Origin: Przewalskia tangutica | Lineage: Eukaryota; Streptophyta; Magnoliopsida; Solanales; Solanaceae | Assembly (NCBI GenBank): GCA_029844215.1 | Contig: CM056734.1 | Location: 11,170,501 to 11,234,500 of the forward strand | DNA length: 64,000 bases | Reading direction: 5' to 3' | In this document: positions 22,791 through 35,483 of the stretch, in pieces | Layout of the letters: each line of letters opens with the position of its first letter | Position numbering within the stretch: position 1 is the first letter of the stretch | Notes under the pieces: model-generated | Told to the model about the DNA's origin: nothing | Database searches by the model: none | The model's input: the letters and a program-made list of their open reading frames with translations, nothing else | Program-made: the position numbers and the translations under genes

Positions 22791-25700
22791 CCCTCCCTCA
22801 AGCTAGGGGTCATGAAAATATTTTTCAGTCCTAGCTTGGAAATAATTCGATCATGATGTGAGCTGCCAAGTGCCTTAGTAAACACATCAGTCGGCTGCTC
22901 GTTGGAAGACATATAAAGGACTTGTACTAATCCTTGTTGTATCCATTCTCTCACAAAATGGCAATCGATATCTATATGTTTAGTTCTCTCGTGGAATACA
23001 GGATTAACAACTATTTGGAGTGCTGACTTGCTGTCTGTGAACACAGATATTGGTTTTTGTACATTAACTCCCAATTCTCCATATAAACCAGCAACCCAGA
23101 CGACTTCTGCGACAGAGGCTGCCATAGCTCTATACTCCGCTTCAGCAGAACTTCGAGACACAGTCACCTGTTTCTTTGACTTCCACGATATAGGTGATTC
23201 CCCAAACAGCACCAAAAACCCAGTGATAGATCTTCTGGTATTAACACATGCTCCCCAATCTGCATCACAGAACACTTGAAGAGTAGGACAGCTGCTACTG
23301 GGTAGAAAAATGCCTGATCCAGGTGCCTTCTTTAGGTATCTCACTAATCTCATCCCTGCCTCCAAGTGTGATGCTTTAGATGATTGCATAAATTGACTTA
23401 AGTACTGCACAACATAACATATATCAGGCCTTGTATTGGTAAGGTACAATAGCATGCCAATCAGTCTTCTATATGCCCCTGGATCCTCCAATAATGCATC
23501 TGGTGCCTGAGCATCCTCTGGTGATTGACCAGTGTCCTTGGATATTATATGTTGATCATATGTTACTGATGTTAGCTTCAGATTTGTCTCCATTGGTGAG
23601 GATGCAGACTTCGATCCTGCTAATCCCATGTCTGATATCAATTCCAAAGCATACTTCCTCTGGTGCATAACAATGCCTCTTGTACTTCTGGCAAATTCAA
23701 TTCCAAGAAATTATTTGAGTTCTCCTAAATCCTTAATTTTGAATGTTGTCTGCAGTGTCACCTTGGTATGTTGAATCATTTCTAAGTCACTGTGATGAGA
23801 AGATCATCAACATATACAAGTATAACCACTATTTTCTCCTCCACTTTTTTAATAAACAAAGAGTAGTCTCTGTGGCTTTGTCGAAAACCAGCAGCTAATA
23901 ATGTTGTAGTGAGCTTGATATTCCACTGGCGAGAAGCCTGCTTCAGTCCATATAAAGACTTCATTAATCGACATACCTGCCTCTTGCCTCTGGTAACCTG
24001 TTGGAAACCCTCTGGACATGTCATGTAAAGCTCTTTATCTAAATCTCCTTGTAGGAATGCATTGTACACATCCATTTGGTAGATTATCCATTGCTTGGCA
24101 GAGGCTATTGCTGTAACAGCCCTTACTGTTGTCATCTTGACTACAGGAGAAAAGGTCTCATTGTAGTCAAGACCTTCCTTTTGATTATACCCCTTTGCAA
24201 CTAATCTGGCCTTAAATCTTTCAATATATCCGGAGGCTGTATATTTCACCTTGTACACCCATCGACACCCTATTGCCTTCTTCCCAGTTGGCAAATCCAC
24301 CATTTCCCATGTCTTGTTATCTTCCAAAGCCTGGATTTCAGCCTTCATTGCCTCTATCCACCTTGGATCGATCGTGCGTCAGATAACTACGAGGTTCAAC
24401 TTCTTTAGAAACACGTGCCAAAATTTTGATAACCATGACAATCTGTAGTAATCGTGTTTGAAATAGAATATAAACATCTGGAAGACCCCTGTGTAGTCAC
24501 ATAATCTTTGTGCCATATAGGGGGTTTGGATGCCCTAATGGACTTCCTGACAGTATCCACAGGACCTGCAGGCACTGCATCCTCATTCTGTTCATGTTCA
24601 TCTTCTGTGGGAAGATCAAGACTTGAACCCTGTGTTGCTGGTGTATCTTCTTGACTCTCTTGGTTCTGGGATGCTGCTCTCTGAACTATGATGAGATCCT
24701 CAAAACAAAAATGCTCCTGTGATGTTTTGAAAATAGTCTTGTCCTCTGCCTCATTCTGGAAAGGGAAGATTGATTCTATAAAGACCACATCTCTACTCAT
24801 GAAGAGCACTCTATTCTCCATGTCGTATAGCTTATAACCCTTTTGTGAACCACCATATCCCAACAGCACTGCTCTCACAGCCCTGGGTCCAAGTTTATCT
24901 ATCTTTGACAACTTGGTTGCAAAACACAAACACCCAATCACTCTCAGATGTGTGAGTGAAGGTACCTGCCTATACAACAACTCATAAGAAGATTTATTCC
25001 TTAAAGTAACAGAGGGTATTCTGTTAATAATATATGCTGCATTTTCAATATAAAAACCCCAAAATCATCAGCGAGCGAATTGTATCTTGATAGCCTGGTC
25101 TCAAGAATGTGCCTATGCTTCCTTTCCACTACACCATTTTGTTGGGGTGTATATGGACAAGAACTCTCATGAGCCACACCATGAGTTTGAAACAATTGTC
25201 TACAATTAGAATTAAAAAATTATGATCCATTGTCTGACCTTACACACTTTATTGACACATCAAATTGATTTTTAACTTCTGTGAAGAAAGTTTTCAATAC
25301 AGTCACCACATCTGATTTTAGTCTCAACAAAAATACCCAAGTCCATCTAGAATAATCATCCACAATGGTCAAAAAATATTTCATTCCATTGTAAGTTTCG
25401 ACCTTATAAGGACCCCATACATCCATGTGTAAAAACTGAAATGGTTCTAATTTTCTATTGATGCTAAAGGAAAAGGTAACCTAACCTGTCTAGCCAATGG
25501 ACATACTTCACAATTTTTCAAAACAAAGGAATCACTGTTACTGAAAACAGGCATCTTCTTTAATACATTCATAGGTACATGCCCCATTCTAAGGTGCCAA
25601 GTAACAGCATCACTCTGCTCTGAAACTGCCAAAGCTCTAGTCTCTCCTCCTTTATTCCTCACTGCATCCATATTGAGTATGTACAACCCTCCTTCTTCAT

Positions 25701-27148
25701 TACCAATCGCTCCCACCTTCCCAGTTGAGAGATCCTGAAACACACAACATTTAGGGAAAAATGTAACACTGCAGTGTAGTTCTTTGGTTACTTAAGAAAC
25801 AGATATCAAGTTAAACTTGAATGTGGGTATGCATAGAACATTTTTAAGCACATCACCTCCTCCTAGATGATAGTCTCCAACATGTTCAATATTTGCCGAA
25901 TCTCCTGTGGGCATTTGCACCTTTCCTGCATTTCCTAACCAATGCCTATTCTTTAATAATCTTTCATTATTGACCATATGGTTTGTGGCCCCTGTATCCA
26001 CAATCCACTTTTTCAATCTTTTAGTATCTATGACAGACATACCTGCCATATTAGCAGCGATGTCAGACATATCTCATGCTACTTCATCACCATCAAGTAT
26101 CTTTAGCAGCCTTTGTTGTTGCTTCTGTGTAAGGTTTCCTAGTAGTGCAGCAACTTTCTGATTCCCCTGCTGTGCATTGTAGCACGATACAGTAACCATT
26201 GCTCTGTTCGGTGTCGTAACACGCACTCTCTGAGTGCCATATTTGCTTTCTTTGGCTTGTTTCTGAAGTCCTCAGGATACCCATTCAACTCATAGCAATC
26301 ATCTCGAACATGTCGCCTTGTGACAATAGTCACCATTAGTTTAAAACAATCCACTTTCAAATGTCCTTTGACATGGCGTAAATCACACATCGCTTTAGGA
26401 TTATATGGCTTTCTTGGTTTCAAATCCACCCTTGTTCTTTCTTTGTAAACACGCATTGCGTATTCCATTGAATCTTGCATTAATTTCGACTTTCTCTTGG
26501 TTAATCATAGCATAGACTTGATTTAGGTTGGGTACTTGTTGCATCATAAGTACTGAGTCTTTCTTGATTAAAGCGTCACTCGATCCATAAAAATCGCAAC
26601 ATTCTTTGATCGAAAGTGATCTACGAACTCCCTCGATTTCTCACAACAGGATGGCAATGGTATTATTGAATCATACTCATCCCACAAGTCCTTTAACCTC
26701 GAGTAGTACATTGAAACTGACATAGTTCCTTGTCGCTGAGAAACTATCTCCTTGTGTATTTGAAAGGCTCTCGAGCTATTAATTTTATCAAAATTTTCCT
26801 TCAAATCTTTCCAAATAGCATGTGAATCCGCATTGTACAACATCCCTGTGAGTAGATTCTTACTCACATTTCCCATTAACCACGACACTACTATTGCATT
26901 GCACCTTTCCCATAAACTGTCGATCCATGGTACGATTCTCTCCTTACACTTCCATCTATGAAGCCAATCTTGTTCTTTCCTAATAGAGCTAATTTCATGG
27001 CTCTACTTCATAAGGTGTAATTATCCATACCTGTGAGAATTACTCCAATAGTCAGAGACCCTGGAGCATCCGAAGGAAAGAGATAGAGTGGATGATTATG
27101 ATCGATCACTGCAGCAGTCGAAGATACTGATTCCTCAATTGTTCCCAT
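22791..27148 (-). pseudogene. copia gag-pol polyprotein, interrupted by stops and frameshifts
   Basis: Gag starts at about 27148 (MGTIEESV); TL-stop-SRAMK near 27015 suggests a Trp codon turned to TGA. The gag body lies at 26568-26900. The zinc knuckle near 26380 reads CDLRHVKGHLKVDC, with Arg where the second Cys belongs. The protease (25792-26070) has WIVDTGATNHM with the catalytic Asp intact. Then come GAG-pre-integrase (WHLRMGH…NCEVC), the integrase core (DVWGPY, RSDNGS, QQNGVVERK; the Asp, Asp and Glu are present), reverse transcriptase at 23782-24348 (WRWV-type start, YVDDLL active site) and RNase H at 22760-23668 (DADWGA, SSAEAEYRAMA, RTKHIDID). At least four frame breaks separate these parts. 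Confidence 0.92.
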
Positions 27149-27439
27149 GATTATTGTGTTAGAATCCTTCAATTAACCAGATCTTCCTCCAGTAGTTGAT
27201 TGCAGACTCGAACATATCTCCTTTAATTTCAATCGCAATTGTAGATCTCCTTCAATCGATTGCTCACAATTGCAGAATTCTCCTTCAATCTCCTCAATAG
27301 TTTCTATTTCGACAGTGTAAACTACTGCATGCAACTTCCGATTTCTCTTTTTATTTTTTTATTTTTGACTCACAGTCGATCGACTGTTGAACTTCATGAC
27401 TTCAAGAGAGAGAAACAACTAGAGGTGGCTTTGATACCA

Positions 27440-27745
27440 TGATGAAACACAGATGAACGTTCAAGAAATCACTACATCGTCATTGTTGACGATGTAGTCG
27501 AAAGGAAGAAGAAAGGTGAAAGGCGGTTGAAGAGAAAAGAGAGAGAGAGATGATGGACTGGACGAGAAGGATCTGGAATGAGAAAAAAATATGTATTGTT
27601 ATTGCATATCAGCACATGTACATGTATTTATACTATACATGATAAATGACCAAAATATCCAACTAACTAAAAAATATCTCCCAATCTCCTTTAACTAATA
27701 CTAACTATCTCTAATTACAATGTACAATTATGAATAATCTCAACA
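27440..27745 (-). repeat. 5' LTR of the minus-strand copia element
   Basis: 306 bp, pair of 22485-22790. Its outer end lies 145 bp upstream of the start codon of the DOG1-domain gene and is transcribed away from that gene. Confidence 0.95.
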
Positions 27746-27804
27746 GTTCCCCACCCCACAAAACAATCCCTCGGCTCTTCCAAGGATCCTTACTTTCAAA
27801 CTAG

Positions 27805-27812
27805 TATATATA
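27805..27812 (+). promoter_or_regulatory. Putative TATA box of the DOG1-domain gene
   Basis: TATATATA lies about 78 bp upstream of the predicted ATG at 27890 and only 60 bp from the copia LTR. It is inferred from position and sequence only. Confidence 0.45.
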
Positions 27813-27889
27813 CTCTTCTATTGGTGGCTCCTTGTAATTGGAATTTCACAATATCAACTCCTCAGACTTCAGAGCAACCGGAAGAAAGA

Positions 27890-29238
27890 ATGAAGCGGCC
27901 TTCATCTCTGCCCATATTGTACGTTCTTGATAATTTTATCTCTTTTCCTGATAACAATTCGAAGGAACTCATCATTGTGTTACTATGGCAGAAAACAATT
28001 TGAAGGAACTCATCACGTGGATGTCAATAACAAAGGGAAAGCAGTACTTAAAGATGAATTCGATGACTATGAGATCATTACCACACCTGTGATCTGCAGA
28101 ACAATACAAAATTGGGAACCCACCACACGAGGTAGAATACATTCCCATTACCATTTCTGTTACTCTGTTTTTCTCTTCTTTTTTTCCTCCCTTCATAGTC
28201 ATGGACTCTGTTCTATCAAGTACGGAATCAAGAAAATGGCATTTGGGTTAATATAATCGCGCATTTCGTATGGAAATACAGAATTTTAAACTGTATAGAA
28301 CGATCATTAAGGGGAATTTTTCCTTTCTTGAAAATTTTCAGGATCCATTAAAGTTCTTGGTTGTCATAGACATAGTTAATAGGATTCTGAGTGTTAATTT
28401 TGGATTAATATGTCATGATTATGTTGATTCACCTAGTTGGCAGTTTGCGATTAATTAAACTTGTTCTTAAATTCATTATACTTCAGATGAATTTTTCGAA
28501 GCTTAATTGAACGTATTTTATACAGGGGAAGAATTTTCTTGGGGAAAACAGGGGCTATGGAGGCGTGAGCAGATAAACAGAGCAGCAAAGCTAGAGAAAC
28601 AGCTAAAAGCGAGATGGGCCGTTGATGGACTCATTGAGGAAGAACTCAATCGCTTTCGGGCCCAATACAACAGGGCCATAGTCCCAACTAAGCTCAAGGA
28701 TGTGGCCCAATTAATCATGCCTAAATGGACTCCTTCACCAGAACTAGCCACATTAACTTGGTTAGGCGATTGGCGGCCCTCAACGATCTTGGACCTCCTT
28801 CAACACTTGGCCCACTCATCTGCTTTTTCAAAATCTTTACCAGATTCAGTTGCTATTGAAGTGGCATTACCTCAGTTGATCAACGAATTACGTATCGAAG
28901 AGGCGGTGATTGATGAAGAAATGGCAGAGATCCAGTCCAACTGTATCTTACATCTGCCATTTGGCCCAAATAAAGCCCAAAAGGGTGCTGCAATGGCTTG
29001 CATCCAATCTGAGTTTAAGAAGATCCATAGGGTTATTACCAAGGCCCAAAACTTGAGGCTTAAGGCAATGGAAATGGCAGTGAAGAAGGTGTTAAGCAGA
29101 ACAGATGCAGCAGAGTTCTTGGTTGCTTTTGCTGGTATTCAAGACTTGGTTCACCAATGGGCTACGCAACACAAATTGAACACAGGCCCAGTTTCTATAC
29201 GTACTAAAGCCCTGAAGTCTGGTAGCCCACTGAAGTAG
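27890..29238 (+). CDS. DOG1-domain (seed-dormancy/TGA-like) protein
   Basis: Gene model of three exons: 27890-27918, 27992-28131 and 28526-29238, giving about 293 residues. The donors (TT|GTACGT, GAG|GTAGAA) and acceptors (GGCAG|AA, TACAG|GG) keep one frame, which supports the model; the first exon is the least certain part. The last exon carries a DOG1 domain: the RFRAQYNRAI helix, DVAQLIMPKWTPSPE, then TWLGDWRPSTILDLL, the conserved W-x-G-x-W-R-P-S signature. DOG1 itself acts in seed dormancy with ABA-pathway phosphatases and haem; the domain also occurs in TGA bZIP factors and several DOG1-like proteins. No bZIP region is present, so it is DOG1-like, not a TGA factor. The subfamily cannot be assigned. 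The gene starts 140 bp from a copia insertion. Confidence 0.75.
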
Positions 29239-30393
29239 GGCCAGAAACTTTTGAGCTTTACCTTAGCCAGTCTTGCCACTTGTGTAATATACTTCTAATA
29301 TTTCAAATCCCAACACTTGAATCTTTTTGTATTTTAAAAATGACAATATACGAGTATAAGTACCATTTGTTCATATCTTGTCCTTTTATATTGGAAGAGT
29401 TTAAGTCATTGTAAAGAACTTTCAGACTATCAAATAAAATATAAATATAAATATTATTACAGATGTGAAACAACTACTAATTGATATAATAGGCGAAATA
29501 AATCAAAACAAACAAGAATATTGTGGAGAGGTTTGACACTTTAACACGATAAATAAGTTGCTAATAAGGGGTGTTTGTATGGGGAAAATATTTTAAGTCA
29601 TATATAGTGTTAGGAATTTGATAGCAATTTGCCATTATAAGTTTAAGCGTTGGAAATTGTTAAAATTAAGAAAGGGAATGAATGGGAAGATCAATAAGTT
29701 GGAAGAAGGACCGTTTGGTGGAATTGATTAAACATTTTTTTTCTGAATAAATATAGAGTCAGAATGAATGATTTTGTGTTTATTGCTAAATTGACTAAAC
29801 TTATCGATGGCAGAGATGAAATTTAAGTTTCTAAATTTCGATTAATTGAATATGTCGCCCTAAGTACTATTTCACGTCGTTCCCTATACGAGAGTATTAA
29901 AAATAAGTCACTAAGTAACATTTCAAGTTCATTATCTCTTTATAATTCTCTAATACTTCTAACAACGCCACCCCTTGACCACCCCTTCCCCACCAACCCA
30001 ATCCTTGATAGTGTTTTTTTAAAATTACATATAAATATTGCCTACTCAAGAACGGGTTGGTAGCGATCAGACATCAACGCCAACGCGTTACACATCCCGT
30101 GATTTACCGGCGCATGCGCTAGGACGGTTCCATCGCTTCCGAGAGTTCTGGGCATCGTGATTGTCTTAGCGATATGAGCATCTAAGGTCACCCCGAGATC
30201 TGAATTATCCAAAAAAAAAAAAAACTTCTCCTTTTATTGAAAGAAATATACATCCTTATATTTCACTTTGTTCAGATAAACATTACTTGGGGCAACATGA
30301 CGTTGTACTTCCACAAGCTCCACCATGACTTTCCGGAGGACATTCAAACACTCTCTTTTTAGCGCGTGTTCGGTATCCTCATCTATTCTCCGC
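29239..30393. other. Intergenic between the DOG1-domain and CUE genes
   Basis: AT-rich, no gene seen. A GC-richer patch at about 30056-30210 ending in an A14 tract at 30212-30225 looks like a short retroposed sequence, but no tRNA-like head or target duplication was confirmed. Confidence 0.5.
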
Positions 30394-30401
30394 TATATAA
30401 A
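30394..30401 (+). promoter_or_regulatory. Putative TATA box of the CUE gene
   Basis: TATATAAA about 180 bp upstream of the ATG at 30579, in a plausible position for a leader of about 150 bases. Confidence 0.5.
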
Positions 30402-30578
30402 AAGAAGGAACCACAACAACAAAGTAAACCAAAGCTAAAACGATTACACCTCAAGAAAAGCTTCGAATCTCTAAACCTCACAAAACCCTAATTTCATCAT
30501 ATAATCAATCTCTCAATTTTTCAGATTAATTGTTTTGTTTTGGTTTTGGTTTTACTAAGGGGCAGACGAGAATAAACA

Positions 30579-33500
30579 ATGTCTGCAATTGTGTGCGGCA
30601 AGAGATCTTTCTTTGAAGATTTACAATCGCCGTCGCCGACGTCAGCGTCGCCGCCTGCTTCAAAGAAGATTCGTTGTTCTTCCTCCACCTCTCCGGTCCG
30701 CTTCTCGTCTTCGCCGCCGCCGCCGCCGTCCAATTTCATTGATCAGCTAAGAGCTTTGTTTCCTGATATGGAAACTCAGGTTTCCCCATTTTATTTATCT
30801 TGTTTTAGATCGCCTTTTGTTTTTTCCTGTTAGAATGAAATTGTTTGCAGTCTTATGGTAAATGGTAATTGCTCGATTATGTTTACTACGAACAATGTCA
30901 AGTATGTAAATGATTGTGATATACTAGGTGCAGAGACCAAAATATAGTTTTGCTGTTTTCTTTTTATACAGTTTCCATTGTATTGAGTCCTTTATGATGT
31001 AATACGGTTCAGAAACAATGGTAAATGTACAATTGATTGTGATAATAGTAGGTGCAGAGACCCAATTGATTGTTTTGCTGTTTTCTTTTTATAACAATTT
31101 CCAATATATGTACTCTTCAGCTTGCTGAGAAAGCTTTGGAAGAGTGCGGCAATGACTTGGATGCTGCTATTAAGAGGTTACATGAGCTTCACCTTGTCTA
31201 TGCCGATGCAAAGACAGTTACTGATGGAGAGATGGATAATGGTATGCATTCAATAATTATTTCCCTATTTGGATGATTCTTTGATGCTCCAGATTTTTAG
31301 TTGTTACTCTTGCTTATTATTTATTGCATTATACATTGATATCCCATTTCTTAGGTTGGAAAGCTATGTGTACGAGAATGTGTTGATTCTCTCATTAATT
31401 TATGGTGTTGCATAATTGTTGGGAAAAGTAAAACTCTTTGCTTGCATCAGCAGAAGTAGATGGTCGGATCATTTGTTTGTGCTGATAAATGATGTTTTTG
31501 AATCAACATTAATATTCCTAAATGGTGTTTCGTGGCTGCCTTAAATGGACATCGATATTGGATTTTGTCAATTGTGTCAATCAACAATCAGTAGATGAAG
31601 CCTCAAATAGAAAATAGTCAGGGCTGGCTATAAGAATACTCTATATATATTCAGCTGTATTCGAGCCCATTTCATGCCAACACATGAGCAAGAAGGTAGC
31701 AATAAACTAAAATGAGATAGCAAGTGTTTTTTCTATCTCCATAACTGCATGTCTCTACCGGTGTGTGTTTCTGTGGAGTTGTACGAAACTATTGGTGAGA
31801 GCTCTCAGGTGTTCTAGATAAGTAGCCCCTGATGTATCTATTTGTTATAAAAAAAAAATTAAGACCACCTTTTTGTCTCCACTTTTTGGTCCTTATTGAT
31901 TACCATGCTATTTCTCGCGAATCACAAACCTAACTAATCAAGCCTCATGCAGGAGAAAAACCAACTAATGGGCCAGATGTTCGATCTGAAGGTCCTCTCC
32001 AGAATAATCTTCCAGCTGATGGTGCAGAGTGGGTGGAGTTGCTTGTCCGGGAAATGACGAGTGCTACAAGCATAGATGATGCTAGGGCTCGTGCCACAAG
32101 AGTGTTGGGGAGCCTGGAGCAATCAATCAGTGTGCATGCTGGTGCAGAAGCAGCTCAAAATGTTCACAAGGTTGGTATTGGAATGGCTTGGCTATTTTAT
32201 CTAGGTTTGAACTTTGAGCTAGGATATTATTTTGATGTCATTGTAGGAGGAGAACTTGCTGACATCCGCATATTTCCCTTTTCTGCTACATTTACTAAGC
32301 TTAAAACCTAAAAATATGCCGAGTATGCCGATGCTACTTAATGAGCATTCTCAATAAGAGTTTTTAGTGCAGTATGTCTTTGCTTTATTGTGGTACTGTA
32401 GTGCTTCATGGGTCCAAGTACAACAATGATACTCATGTTTGGTAATTTACCAGGTTGACCTCCTAATTTACCGACGTTCACCTATAATTCTTTTGGATGT
32501 TGACCATATCACTTTTTCCCCCCAGGAAAATATGATGCTGAAGGAGCAAATTGAAGTGTTTCTTAGAGAAAATGCCATTCTCAAACGTGCTGTTTCCATC
32601 CAACATGAACGTCAAAAAGAGTATGATGATAGAACCCAGGAAGCGCAGCAATTGAAGCAGTTGATCGCTCAATATCAGGAACAAATAAAAACTCTTGAGG
32701 TAAAAACTGGAACTTTAGAGACCATTTTTTCCTGATGTGGCTCACCTTCTTCATCTGACCTCTGTAGTTTAATTGATGTTTACTGGCGGTGATCTTATTG
32801 CATTTCTCATATTATTAAATGAACACTTATTCTGATACTTTTTAGTTGGTTAGACTGCATTGTCTGCATTGCAGTAATATTCTCCCTCCGTCGCATGTCA
32901 TGAATGCAGGCACAAAGTCCAAGTTAAATTGAATTTTATGCTATATCTGTAGTGGTTAAAAATTCTTTAATAGTTACTGAAAAGTTGGTTTGATAGAGAG
33001 AATATGATGTTTAATTTTGATAACTAAATGAATTTATTTTTTTGAATTTTGTGAAAGTCGTATTGATTAACTATTTAATACTACTATATAATTGCAAATA
33101 GTTATTTTGTCAGCTCCATGGTCTTAGTATAGTTTCTCTTGGCATTAGGCTGACTAATCTCTGTTTTGCAACCTTTGCATCTGCTTGAAGCTTTTAATGA
33201 ATTTTACTTCATAAAAAAAATTGCAAGTATTCTTATCGTACCGAAATGCAAAGAGTATTATAAACTGGGACAGACAGGGTATAATATATGTTATACCATA
33301 GATCTTCAGAGTTATAATTCTACTTTTGAGAGTGTCTGCTATACTTGTTTATGTTGGAAGCCGAAGAGATAATCGAGAAAAGTGCAAGATTTTACTCTAA
33401 AGAACGATTCATTGAGAATGTACTTCTATATTGTTTTGTGAAATATTCTATGGTCATTACTTCAAGCTAGTAGCACCTGTATTTTTTAGATAAAAGAAAA

Positions 33501-33818
33501 AAATTGGTATAAAGTTTTGCATTACAGCTATTTTGCAGTGCACGTGTATTATACTTTCCTCCTTATTCTTCAGACCCAGTGTACTTAAGTAATTTTGTGA
33601 ACCACTGCATAGTGCCTCATCCATATGCAGAGAAGAGTATAAAGTATTCTTATGTTCCCTTTATTCTCTATTGAATGAATGCAAACAAGATTGTCTACTC
33701 AGAATTCCTAATTCGATGATCATTGTTGCAGGTGAATAATTATGCTTTGACAATGCATTTGCGCCAGGCTCAGCAAAGCAACTCTATTCCGGGACGCTTC
33801 CATCCAGACATCTTCTAG
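30579..33818 (+). CDS. CUE-domain (ubiquitin-binding) coiled-coil protein
   Basis: Five exons, 30579-30779, 31121-31241, 31953-32170, 32526-32699 and 33732-33818, give 266 residues; all junctions are GT-AG and in frame. Residues 1-50 are Ser/Pro-rich and probably disordered, with a basic patch (SKKIR). Residues 51-95 form a CUE domain split by intron 1: FIDQLRALFPDMETQ (the MFP-like motif is LFP) and AEKALEECGNDLDAAIKRLHEL. CUE domains are three-helix bundles that bind ubiquitin. A second helical region (WVELLVREMTSATSIDDARARATRVL) precedes a coiled coil in exon 4 (LREN…QEAQQLKQLIAQYQEQIKTLE). The C-terminus is NSIPGRFHPDIF. It matches the plant family annotated 'ubiquitin system component Cue'; its client is not known. 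No frame damage was seen. Confidence 0.88.
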
Positions 33819-35415
33819 TGTTGAGGCTAGTCCAGTTAAAGCTGTGGAACATACAAAGAAACAGGCCTGTTGGCATCTTGTCAGGCGTGGTATATGATGT
33901 AATAAGCGAACTCTATATTAATATTGTTTTTATTAGATTGAGAAAAGGTTTGCGCGTTGAGTTGAGGCCACTTTGGTTGATGACCCTGATTAAGTAGTGT
34001 TGGAATGGGCATCATCCAAAGGGCGTAGGCCTCAAATGTGCTAGTTCTAAAGGGATATCAGGAAACTGGAGATGAAATATGCTGATTTCGCTTTCTGCTA
34101 TTCATATTCCGATGCCTCTAGTCATTTCCGGTGCAAAATCACCCAGTTGATGACCTGTTCTTTATTAGTAGGCTCAGTTTGTTATACAATTTTGGGCGAT
34201 GGATGAGTTGCATTCTATCTGTAATTGTTTTCCCGTGTTTGAGGAGGGTACCTTGATGGTACACGAATATCGAGTAGTGAGGTTTTGCTTGTTCATGCTG
34301 GGGTTTTAGTCCTGTGCTGGCAGCCAATGCTACCTTGAAGGGAAAAGGTTTTCCTATTCACGGTGTTGGACCAATGTGAGATCAGAAGTGTTACCCTCGT
34401 TTAGTTCTTTCTATGGTGATAACTATCTACTTTGGCAGACGAACAAAGTACTTATGTTTCTAGCAACAAGGCACCTGGGGTTAGTTGTGATTGAAAATTT
34501 CTTTAGCAAAAATAGCTGGATTTGATAGAGAATTAATTAGAGAGGCAAATTTGCATACTGATTCTGGTTGGAGTGAGTTCACTTGATTCCTTTGACACAT
34601 TCAAATTGAAAAAGACCTAACAGCAAGTTTTCTTGAATCTAAAGTCAACCAAAACAAGAAAAGAAATTAAGTCAGCGAGTTGTCACCTACTAACTGAAAA
34701 GGTCCAAAATATCATTTGAGTATTATACACTGAAATCTTTTTTTTTTATGCAGTGAACTTTTTGGTACTTATACAGCGAGGAGAAAAACAAATAATTACG
34801 AGTTCCTCGAACGTGTTAAAAGTTACCAAAAGCATTCTATAAAATTGAGCCTCATTCCCTCCTTATAACTCGAGTTTCTTTTGACCTCCAGTCCAGCAGC
34901 ACAATCTATGAGGCAATATTTTGTGTTAGAACCTGAAAAGTTTTTCTGTGATAGTTGCTTTTAAAATTGTAATTTATGGATTTTTCTATGCCCAGTTTCA
35001 AGTCTACTATAATAGAATAATTAGTGATTTTCTGGTGATTCTCAGGTATGTTGTGTTCTAGTTGTCTGAAAAGTACCAAGTATAATGATATTGCCAATTA
35101 GAATCAACAATTATGAATATTTTATTTGTTTTATCATAATACATAAAGCTTCAATTTTTTTGTGGTAAGATGTTTAATTCACATAGATTCTGTGTCTTAT
35201 TAGAAAAGGTCAAAGAATTAACTAAATTTAGTCTGGAAAAGTGTGTTACCAGTGAAACTTGTTATTTTCAAATTTCAATGGGTAAAAGTAATAAGTTATT
35301 TTTTCTTATCTATTTGAGCTTTGATGGACATAGTTAATTCATATTTATGTTAGTTTAAAATAATAAATATCTCATAAAATCAATCGAGATGTGTGCAAGT
35401 GTCATGAACCATGCT

Positions 35416-35453
<38 letters not shown>

Positions 35454-35480
35454 ATGTATGTATGTATTCGTTAACTAATT
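33819..35480. other. 3' UTR of the CUE gene and intergenic sequence
   Basis: The first few hundred bases are probably the 3' UTR. No other gene was seen. A TA repeat followed by TGTA units lies at about 35417-35465, next to the left end of the inverted-repeat element. Confidence 0.5.
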
Positions 35481-35483
35481 TTA

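Larger units (their letters stand above)
22485..27745 (-). mobile_element. Nearly full-length Ty1/copia retrotransposon, minus strand
   Basis: The two 306-bp LTRs (22485-22790 and 27440-27745; TGTTGAGATT…TTTCATCA on the minus strand) differ at about eight positions by my count. An exact 5-bp duplication GTTCC flanks the element (22480-22484 and 27746-27750). On the minus strand the order is 5' LTR, primer-binding site TGGTATCAAAGCC, gag, protease, integrase, reverse transcriptase, RNase H, polypurine tract (TTGAGGGAGGG) and 3' LTR, all expected parts of a 5.3-kb copia element. Several stops and frameshifts break gag-pol, so this copy is probably inactive although young. Confidence 0.95.

Noticed and set aside
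22760..27148. A novel multi-gene cassette on the minus strand (protease, integrase and polymerase frames)
   Set aside because: Domain order, LTRs, primer-binding site and target duplication identify an ordinary copia retrotransposon.
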